Shown in pieces: positions 29,513-35,480 of a stretch of DNA of 50,300 nucleotides. How positions within the stretch are numbered: the stretch's first letter is position 1; each line of letters starts with the position of its first letter. A program made the position numbers and the translations under genes. This DNA comes from Bacteroidota bacterium. Its GTDB lineage: Bacteria; Bacteroidota; Bacteroidia; Chitinophagales; Chitinophagaceae. The stretch is taken from the NCBI GenBank assembly GCA_023424015.1, contig JAFAEM010000023.1, forward strand, positions 1-50,300, given 5' to 3'. Below the pieces are notes generated by a model that was given only the letters and a program-made list of their open reading frames with translations, ran no database searches and was not told where the DNA came from.

Positions 29513-29574
29513 GTGAGAGGTGAGTCGTGAGTCGTGAGTCGTGAGTGGGGAGTGGGGAGTGGAGAGTGGAGAAG
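29513..29574 (+). repeat. Heptamer array (GTGAGTC/GTGGGGA/GTGGAGA types)
   Basis: The array begins at the base after the TAG stop of the TolC-like gene and consists of about eight 7-base units: GTGAGAG, three GTGAGTC, then GTGGGGA and GTGGAGA types. It fills the gap between two convergent genes. The same GTGAGTC unit recurs in reverse complement at 34283-34303. No terminator hairpin is visible here. Confidence 0.85.
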
Positions 29575-29588
29575 TTCAATTACATCAC

Positions 29589-30866
29589 TCAGTTCAGTTG
29601 AAATGCTGATCTTAGTTCACAACCTTTACCTGGTGCTGAATCGATTTCAAGTTGTCCATTAAACATGTTTAGCCGGCTCCTGATGTTTTTGAGGCCTATA
29701 CCGGTAACCAGTTTATCGGGTTCGAAGCCGATACCATCATCGGTGATCATAACCACAGCGGTGGGAGGATGTATGTCTATCCGGATGGACACTTTGCTGG
29801 CATTGGCATATTTCACGATATTGTTCAATTGTTCCTGAATAATACGATAGATCATCAGTTTCTGATCATTATTTAGATAGCGGTTGCTTTGTTCATCATC
29901 AATATCCAGTGAAAAATGTAAAGGCTTTACTCTCCCGATATTTGCAAGCAGGCTTTCGATAGCAGACTTCAGTCCTTCTTCTTCTTCTTCTTCAAAAACG
30001 GGTGGTTTGAGGTTGGCGGAAAGCTGCCTTATTTCGGTGATAGATTGTTCTACCAGGTCCGTAGTTTTCTGAATCATTTCTTCACGCTTTTCAGGCTGGG
30101 AACGGATCATACTCACATAAAGCCTGACAACTCCTAACATCTGGGCGATATTGTCATGTAATTCCTGAGCCCACCGGTCACGTTCACGCTCTTCCGCCCT
30201 TATGATATTCCTGGTGATCTCGTTTTTAATTTGTAACTGCTGAGCGAAATATTCACGTTGCAATTGCCTTTGTGCCGTTATATCCTGTACGGCTCCAATA
30301 ATAGTGTAAGGCTGATCCTTATCCCGCAATACAAATATGCGGTGCGAGATCTCTTTGTATTCTTTTCTGGCTGTAAAAAAACGGTATTCACCCTGCCAGG
30401 ATTGTGCGTCTGTACTGTAAACCGTTTTTATTTCGGCCAGAATTCTGTCACGGTCGTCGGGATGAATATGTTCTTTCCAATAGTTAAGGCCATCCTTTTT
30501 GATTGAATCCTTTTCACCAAGCAGCTTTCTAATATTCTCACTTAATTTTATATTGGTGGTTTTCAGGTCATATTCATAAATGCCTTCCTGGGTTGCGTTC
30601 ATGACTCCCTGGTATTTCTCCAGCATTTCTTTATTAAAACGCAGGGAACTCATAAGCTTTCTGTAAACACCGCGGCTGATTGTAAAAATAAAAATGGACG
30701 AGATCATCACAAAGAACAAACCCTTAAAATCTTCGATCATACGCAGGTTATCAGCCCTGCCGCGGGCCATCCACGCCGCCACGCGGCCGCTCAGCAATAT
30801 CCAGGCTGCACTGAAAAGAAAATAATATAAAGCAAGCCTTAAGGAGGGGGAAAGTTTGGAAAGCAT
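29589..30866 (-). CDS. Membrane-bound sensor histidine kinase (PAS, HisKA_3, HATPase_c)
   Basis: 425-aa two-component sensor. Two TMs near 10-33 and 48-66 flank a short loop. A PAS_3-like domain follows near 85-200 (GIYEYDLKT, the HIHPDDRDR motif, then GAVQDITAQRQ). A HisKA_3 dimerisation helix follows with the phospho-acceptor His237 in RWAQELHDNIAQ. The ATPase domain shows the N-box EQLNNIVKYANA, the G1 motif DDGIGF and the G2 motif GIGLKNIRSRL. HisKA_3 kinases normally phosphorylate LuxR/NarL-type regulators; none is encoded next to it. A run of six Glu between the HisKA_3 and ATPase regions is encoded by a perfect six-copy trinucleotide repeat (29976-29993). Convergence on the export locus hints at, but does not prove, a regulatory link. 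Confidence 0.93.
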   Translation of the reverse strand: MLSKLSPSLRLALYYFLFSAAWILLSGRVAAWMARGRADNLRMIEDFKGLFFVMISSIFIFTISRGVYRKLMSSLRFNKEMLEKYQGVMNATQEGIYEYDLKTTNIKLSENIRKLLGEKDSIKKDGLNYWKEHIHPDDRDRILAEIKTVYSTDAQSWQGEYRFFTARKEYKEISHRIFVLRDKDQPYTIIGAVQDITAQRQLQREYFAQQLQIKNEITRNIIRAEERERDRWAQELHDNIAQMLGVVRLYVSMIRSQPEKREEMIQKTTDLVEQSITEIRQLSANLKPPVFEEEEEEGLKSAIESLLANIGRVKPLHFSLDIDDEQSNRYLNNDQKLMIYRIIQEQLNNIVKYANASKVSIRIDIHPPTAVVMITDDGIGFEPDKLVTGIGLKNIRSRLNMFNGQLEIDSAPGKGCELRSAFQLN

Positions 30867-31041
30867 AAATGGTTTGGAAAACGAAGCAGGGTTTAAAGGT
30901 TTTGCTATATTAAATTAATCTTTTATAACTAATTAAAAAACTTCTGGGGAATAAGTTTTCGGGAGGCCTTCCGGCAAACTAGGGGTAATTACTATAATTC
31001 CTATGTATTTTTATTTCGAACCCAAACAAACGATTAGGTTA

Positions 31042-31851
31042 TCAATACCTATAAAAAGTACAGTGTTCTTCGTTGCAGATCAGTCTTTTTAAAACAGGAT
31101 CTGCGAGGACTTCCGTATAGTGCATGCGTTTGCCATCTACTTTAATATATGAATATACGAGTCGTATACCATGACTGTAATCCACATACCAGTTTACATG
31201 GCCTGCATACACAGGTTGTATGGGTAAACCGTCAGGCTTGTGCCAGCCATAAATTGCCACACGGTCTGGCCGGCTGTGTGAAGTGACCTTCTCGCTTAAG
31301 ACTACATCTTTTTTAATACCTGCAATCAGGCCTTTTCGCTGCCTGCGTTGTCCTTCAATGATAAGGTGGTGATGCCACATGGTAGGGGTGCTGTCGCGAA
31401 ACGCGTACATAGGCACGGGCTCCAGTTTTACACTGGCCGACTTATAAATATCATCCGCTATTTTAGGAGTCGACAAGAAGCAATTCAAAGAGTCGGCGAT
31501 TTTTTGTGCCGCCATGGGTGTGATACAAACCCGGGCCCAGTCATCGCTCGTCCCGATACTGAAGTAGTCCGGGCTAACATAATAAGTCGCTTTTATGGTT
31601 TTGCCCGTAGCGCTATCGATGATCGACGTTTGAATGGGGACAAACTTTTTTAAAAAGGAAGGAATATTTCCCTGGTAAAATGCTTCCAGCACCGCACTGT
31701 CCCGTTGCATCCAGGTATAAGTGGCAGCGTTTGAATAAAAAACAGAACCCGGGGTAGAAAAACTGCGTGCGGGAAACTGTATGTTATGACTGCTGGAGCA
31801 GGAAAAAATTAAGGGTAACAGGAATAAGAGATTAATCGGATACTTGTTCAT
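31042..31851 (-). CDS. Predicted lipoprotein of unknown function
   Basis: 269 aa. The N-terminus MNKYPINLLFLLPLIFSCSSS is a lipoprotein signal with a plausible lipobox (LIFSC, Cys18), followed by Ser-Ser-Ser-His, so the mature protein should be lipid-anchored. The rest is soluble and mixed alpha/beta, with no family that I recognise. Notable features are an HHH run near residue 165, TSHSRPDRVAIYGWHKPDG near 192-210 and HVNWYVDYSHGIRLV near 220. The His- and Trp-rich C-terminal half could be an enzyme or binding domain, but no catalytic signature is clear. It stands alone, 175 bp from the histidine kinase gene on the same strand. Function not assigned. Confidence 0.75.
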   Translation of the reverse strand: MNKYPINLLFLLPLIFSCSSSHNIQFPARSFSTPGSVFYSNAATYTWMQRDSAVLEAFYQGNIPSFLKKFVPIQTSIIDSATGKTIKATYYVSPDYFSIGTSDDWARVCITPMAAQKIADSLNCFLSTPKIADDIYKSASVKLEPVPMYAFRDSTPTMWHHHLIIEGQRRQRKGLIAGIKKDVVLSEKVTSHSRPDRVAIYGWHKPDGLPIQPVYAGHVNWYVDYSHGIRLVYSYIKVDGKRMHYTEVLADPVLKRLICNEEHCTFYRY

Positions 31852-32044
31852 CAGGTTTGGGTTATAAGAACTTCCCTGGTTAGAGAATTAGGATTAGTTC
31901 ATGATAGTTGGGCTAAGATAAAGTGTTTTTCCGAGTGAACGTCCAATGGTAAATTGCCTGGAAGTACAATAAATAGCCGGGAACAAACAAGGGCGTAAAG
32001 AATATACAACTTCCCGTCTTACCGTGTTCCCGGCATTAAAACTT

Positions 32045-32103
32045 TTTGTAGCGAGATCGGGAGTTGAACCCAGTCCGCCTGCTGGCGGATATGAATCCAA
32101 CGC
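32045..32103 (-). pseudogene. Partial tRNA-Met copy interrupted by a palindrome
   Basis: Bases 32045-32071 repeat exactly the 3' part of the intact tRNA gene and its flank (32139-32165). Bases 32090-32103 repeat exactly the anticodon-arm segment at 32179-32192. Between them, 13 bases of the tRNA are replaced by 18 bases containing the perfect inverted repeat TCCGCC TGCT GGCGGA (32074-32089). The 5' half of the tRNA is missing. It cannot fold as a tRNA. It could be a decayed tandem duplicate, an attachment-site relic, or both. Confidence 0.8.
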
Positions 32104-32110
32104 CGAGGAA

Positions 32111-32138
32111 ATAAAAAAAGGCACATTGAAGTGCCCTG
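32111..32138 (-). terminator. Rho-independent terminator of tRNA-Met
   Basis: Read on the minus strand, GGCAC-TTCAAT-GTGCC forms a 5-bp stem with a 6-base loop, followed by a run of seven T. It starts 8 bases past the tRNA 3' end, the right place for a terminator of that single-gene transcript. Confidence 0.75.
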
Positions 32139-32142
32139 TTTG

Positions 32143-32216
32143 TAGCGAGATCGGGAGTTGAACCCGAGACCTTTGGGTTATGAATCCAACGCTCTAACCA
32201 CCTGAGCTACCTCGCC
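32143..32216 (-). tRNA. tRNA-Met (anticodon CAT)
   Basis: The minus strand folds as a cloverleaf. The 5' acceptor strand GGCGAGG pairs with TCTCGCT using G-T wobbles. The D arm is in AGCTCAGGTGGTTAGAGC, the anticodon loop is TTCATAA (CAT) and the T arm is CGGGTTCAACTCCCG. CCA is not encoded after the discriminator A. An elongator Met tRNA is the best reading. A CAT anticodon can also belong to initiator Met or lysidine-modified Ile tRNA; the G1-T72 pair argues against an initiator, which normally has an unpaired end. Two candidate -7 boxes lie upstream at 32298-32305 and 32331-32338 on this strand, both without a well-placed -33 element. Confidence 0.9.
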
Positions 32217-32371
32217 AATTACCTGTATTAACCGTTGAAAGCCAACTATATCCAGGGTAATTATTCCCTTGAACGGAAGGTTAGTTCAATCGGGCGGCAA
32301 AAATAAAGATTATACCCTAAACGCTGAAATCAAATTTAAGATCAGTAGGCCAGGCTTTCTTAATTTTAAGA

Positions 32372-32938
32372 ATGATTCGCCTCGCCAATCCGACCGATGC
32401 GGTTGCCATGCTCGCTATTTACGCGCCATATATCCGGCAAACCTCGCTTACATTCGAAACCCGGGTCCCGCCGGTTGCCGATTTTGCCAACAGGATCAGG
32501 TCTTATATGGAATATTATCCCTGGTTGCTTTATGAAAAAGACGGCCAGGTGACGGGTTATGCTTACGCCTCCCGCTATCGGGAAAGAGAGGCCTACCAAT
32601 GGAGTGTTGAATGTTCGGTTTATGTGCAGGACGAGCAACGCCGCACCGGGATCGGCCGGATGTTGTATAAAAGTTTATTCGATATCCTCAGGGCTCAGGG
32701 TTTTACCACCGTTTACGCGGTGATCAACCTGCCCAACGAACCCAGTGTGGCCTTTCACGAGCAAATGGGATTCCGCTATTTCGCGACCTACGAAAAAGTG
32801 GGCTATAAACTGGGAAAATGGAAGGACGTTGGTTGGTGGCAGTTGCAGTTGAACGACTATGTCAACGAACCTGCACCACCTATAAAATTCGCCACACTCG
32901 ATCAAAGAATAATAACCGCCTCACTGGCAAATGAGTGA
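32372..32938 (+). CDS. GNAT N-acetyltransferase, Pat/MnaT (phosphinothricin acetyltransferase-like) family
   Basis: 188 aa. It would transfer an acetyl group from acetyl-CoA to the amine of a small substrate such as an amino acid or analogue. The family pattern is clear: the opening IRLANPTDAVAMLAIYAPYI, TSLTFE, the strand SVECSVYV, the acetyl-CoA loop RRTGIGRMLY near 89-98, and the C-terminal NEPSVAFHEQMGFRYFATYEKVGYKLGKWKDVGWW that is diagnostic of Pat/MnaT relatives. Family members act on methionine derivatives or phosphinothricin; the actual substrate is not deducible. A box TAATTTTA (7 of 8 to the -7 consensus) ends three bases before the ATG. The stop codon lies inside the terminator hairpin. 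Confidence 0.92.
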   Translation: MIRLANPTDAVAMLAIYAPYIRQTSLTFETRVPPVADFANRIRSYMEYYPWLLYEKDGQVTGYAYASRYREREAYQWSVECSVYVQDEQRRTGIGRMLYKSLFDILRAQGFTTVYAVINLPNEPSVAFHEQMGFRYFATYEKVGYKLGKWKDVGWWQLQLNDYVNEPAPPIKFATLDQRIITASLANE

Positions 32939-32956
32939 GGCGGAAAATGTTTTTTC
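32916..32956. terminator. Bidirectional terminator between acetyltransferase and aminotransferase
   Basis: CCGCCTCACT and AGTGAGGCGG form a perfect 10-bp stem around an 8-base loop (32916-32943). AAAATGTTTTTT follows on the plus side and a T-rich stretch follows on the minus side. It overlaps the last codons and stop of the GNAT gene and lies 36 bp past the end of the convergent aminotransferase gene, so it can end both transcripts. Confidence 0.85.
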
Positions 32957-32978
32957 ACTGACTGGCAATCCCGATGAA

Positions 32979-34208
32979 CTATATAGCGTCCTGTACCTGC
33001 CTGGCAGCGGCTTCTTTTGTACGGCCGGGATATTCCTGCAGGGCCTTTTCGAGGCAATCCATCGCAGCATCAATGGATGGAAGATTCAGCACATAGGCCA
33101 GGCGTACTTCATTCTTTCCCAAACCGGGGGTGCCATAGAATCCGGTGGCCGGCGCCAGCATCACGGTTTGGTTATTATAACTAAACTCTTCCAACAACCA
33201 TTGACAGAATTTGTCTGAATCATCAATTGGCAGACGGGCAATAGCGTAAAAAGCTCCGCCCGGGTTAGGACAATACACGCCGGGTATCGCATTAAGACGC
33301 TTTACCAATAAATTTCGACGCGAAAGATATTCCTGTTTGGGTGCATTAAAATAAGTGTCGGGCAGTTCAACAGCGGCTTCGCCCATGATCTGGGCCAGGC
33401 CTGGAGGACTGAGTCTTGCCTGGGCAAACTTCAGCGCGGCATCGTAGACCTTTTTATTTTTTGTTACCAGCGCGCCGATCCGCGCACCGCAGGCGCTATA
33501 CCGTTTGCTGATGGTATCCATCAATACCACATGCTCTTCAAGCCCCGATAAATGCATGGCACTTACATAATCACCATCATAACAAAACTCGCGGTAGGCT
33601 TCGTCACTGAAGAGGTAAAGATTATGTTTGAGGCAAATCTTCTTCAACGCCTCCATTTCTTCGCGACTATAAAGGTAACCTGTTGGATTATTCGGACTAC
33701 ATACCAGGATCGCTTTTGTTTTGACAGTAATTACTTTCTCAAAATCTTCAATAGGTGGCAACGCGAAACCATTCTCAATTGATGAGGTGATGGGCACTAC
33801 ATTGACGCCCGCCGCACAGGCAAAACCATTGTAATTAGCATAAAATGGTTCGGGGATGATCACTTCATCGCCCGGGTTGAGGCAGGTGAAGAATCCAAAC
33901 ATAATCGCTTCGCTGCCGCCGGTTGTGATCATGATCTGGTCATATGCTACATCGATGCCCACTTTCTTATAATACTGCACCAGCTTGCGGCGGTAAGTCT
34001 CGTTACCTGCGCTATGGCTGTATTCCAGCACTTTGATATCGGTATGCTTTACCGCGTCCATAATAGCCGGTGGAGTCTCGATATCCGGCTGGCCTATATT
34101 AAGATGATACACTTTTGTTCCCTTTCTTTTAGCCGCTTCAGCGAAGGGAACCAGTTTGCGGATGGGGGAGGGTGGCATCTGTTCGCCACGTTGTGATATA
34201 CTTAGCAT
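32979..34208 (-). CDS. PLP-dependent aminotransferase, class I/II (aspartate aminotransferase-like)
   Basis: 409 aa, fold type I. It would transfer amino groups between an amino acid and a 2-oxo acid using pyridoxal phosphate. Visible landmarks are YHLNIGQPDIETP near 34-46, the substrate-binding NPTG in CSPNNPTGYL near 175, SDEAY near 205, and the PLP lysine Lys235 in DTISKRYSACGARIG. The subgroup also includes tyrosine, glutamine and methionine transaminases, so the substrate is open. The ATG at 34208 follows a perfect -7 box by four bases, which supports this start and a nearly leaderless mRNA. The gene stands alone, convergent with the acetyltransferase. Confidence 0.92.
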   Translation of the reverse strand: MLSISQRGEQMPPSPIRKLVPFAEAAKRKGTKVYHLNIGQPDIETPPAIMDAVKHTDIKVLEYSHSAGNETYRRKLVQYYKKVGIDVAYDQIMITTGGSEAIMFGFFTCLNPGDEVIIPEPFYANYNGFACAAGVNVVPITSSIENGFALPPIEDFEKVITVKTKAILVCSPNNPTGYLYSREEMEALKKICLKHNLYLFSDEAYREFCYDGDYVSAMHLSGLEEHVVLMDTISKRYSACGARIGALVTKNKKVYDAALKFAQARLSPPGLAQIMGEAAVELPDTYFNAPKQEYLSRRNLLVKRLNAIPGVYCPNPGGAFYAIARLPIDDSDKFCQWLLEEFSYNNQTVMLAPATGFYGTPGLGKNEVRLAYVLNLPSIDAAMDCLEKALQEYPGRTKEAAARQVQDAI

Positions 34209-34212
34209 GGCT

Positions 34213-34220
34213 CAAAGGTA
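34213..34220 (-). promoter_or_regulatory. -7 promoter box of the aminotransferase gene
   Basis: The minus strand reads TACCTTTG, a perfect match to the Bacteroidetes -7 consensus TAnnTTTG, ending four bases before the ATG. Transcription would start at or next to the A of the start codon. No convincing -33 TTTG is seen upstream, where GGGAATT-type repeats lie. Confidence 0.6.
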
Positions 34221-34230
34221 AGAGGGAAAT

Positions 34231-34304
34231 GGGAATTTGGGGATTGGGAATTGGGAATTTGGTCGCTGGATTCACGGTTCACGACTCACGACTCACGACT
34301 CACG
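34231..34304. repeat. Heptamer arrays in a divergent gap
   Basis: Bases 34231-34262 contain several GGGAATT units. Bases 34283-34303 are three perfect GACTCAC units, the reverse complement of the GTGAGTC units at 29520-29540. They lie in the 335-bp gap between the aminotransferase and the gene at 34544. The rest of the gap (34305-34543) is AT-rich and probably holds the promoter of the next gene; TATCTTTT near 34453 is the best -7-like box but is imperfect. Confidence 0.75.
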
Positions 34305-34543
34305 AAAAACCAGAGACCAGGAATTAAGAATTGTATTGACATTAAGTGGTGAAATGTGAAATTTTATATAACGAAACCAATGCGCTGCATGGCAAAATCA
34401 TAAAAAAATGTTGTAACACAATTTCAATGATACCTGAAATGTTATTAGCATGTATCTTTTCGCCCTAATCAAGTTCATTCAAAAAAATACACCACTTATT
34501 TGACTGCTTTTTACTTTTTTACAACACAACAATAATTTCCCTG

Positions 34544-35386
34544 ATGGAAAAATATTTGTTCACTGATGGAACGAATGTGGTAAGGGAGGTGCAGTCAAAA
34601 GAGGAGTTACAAACATTAGTCCAGTCGGCGGGTGATCCCGGCCGGGTCCGCATATGGCTTTTTAATACCAGTGAATGGATCAGCTATGCTGAATTCAATA
34701 AGCGATCTCATACAACGGGCATAGCCCCGGTAAAAAATCCTACAACCAGCGAAGAGAAAAAGCAAACTGCCAAAGTTAGCAAACCCGCAAAGCCAGCTCA
34801 ATTCAAAGGGTTGGAACGCGCATTTATCCTCTTAGTTATTTGTGGTGTCGTATTCCTGGTGTATAATTTCAGCAGGGTGAAATGGCATACCGCTTCATCT
34901 TTGATGATCACGTCGCCTCGCCCTTCGAATTCACCCCTGATGGATATTGATTCCCTGATCAGGACGATTGAAAATACAAGAGGGCAGAAGCTCGACAAAG
35001 TAACCCAGACCAATCTCCGTATTCGAAATTCCTGGCCCGATCGGATCGAACTCAAACTTAGAACTGATCGTGACACCAGCCAGGCTGGTATCAAATTTTA
35101 CAATATCGAATTATCCATCGATAACTCCACCGGCTATAATATCGATGAAGCCGTTGTGGAAGTAAAGGACTGGCGCTACGGCAGCGTTAACGTCACGGAT
35201 ACATTTCATTTTACCAATATTGGGTATTCCGCGGTGGCGCGACGCACAGTGCCTAACGAATATAAATCAGACAGCATTTCAATATCGTTCCTGACCCTGA
35301 GATCTAAGGCGTTTAATTTTTGCTACTCATGGGATAAGGAAAGTAATTACGGGAATTTGAATGACAGGTGGTTTTGCAGGAATTAG
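34544..35386 (+). CDS. Single-pass membrane protein of unknown function
   Basis: 280 aa. An N-terminal module of about 55 residues (MEKYLFTDGTNVVREVQSKE, ending near WLFNTSEWISYAEF) resembles small GYF_2-like adaptor domains, but weakly. A Lys/Pro-rich linker follows, then one TM near 91-109 (ILLVICGVVFLVYNF). The C-terminal part of about 170 residues looks beta-rich (VVEVKDWRYGSVNVTDTFHF and similar). The basic linker before the TM puts the N-terminus in the cytoplasm and the C-terminal domain in the periplasm. It is followed after 94 bp by the actin-like ATPase gene, so it may belong to that cluster. No known family recognised. Confidence 0.75.
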   Translation: MEKYLFTDGTNVVREVQSKEELQTLVQSAGDPGRVRIWLFNTSEWISYAEFNKRSHTTGIAPVKNPTTSEEKKQTAKVSKPAKPAQFKGLERAFILLVICGVVFLVYNFSRVKWHTASSLMITSPRPSNSPLMDIDSLIRTIENTRGQKLDKVTQTNLRIRNSWPDRIELKLRTDRDTSQAGIKFYNIELSIDNSTGYNIDEAVVEVKDWRYGSVNVTDTFHFTNIGYSAVARRTVPNEYKSDSISISFLTLRSKAFNFCYSWDKESNYGNLNDRWFCRN

Positions 35387-35439
35387 GTTAGGTTGAGTTT
35401 AAGGTTGAGGTTGAGGTGGAGGTGGAGGTTGAGCTTGAG
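35387..35439 (+). repeat. Hexamer array (GGTTGA/GGTGGA)
   Basis: It starts at the base after the TAG stop of the preceding gene and holds about seven 6-base units of the same two types as the array at 4902-4968, on the same strand relative to the preceding gene. Bases 35440-35480 are ordinary AT-rich leader sequence. Confidence 0.8.
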
Positions 35440-35480
35440 GGTGTTGAATTGTCGGTTAACTACATTTAAATACAGTATCA

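Noticed and set aside
29513..29588. Terminator between the TolC-like gene and the histidine kinase
   Set aside because: Only heptamer repeats are seen, with no stable GC-rich stem followed by T residues.
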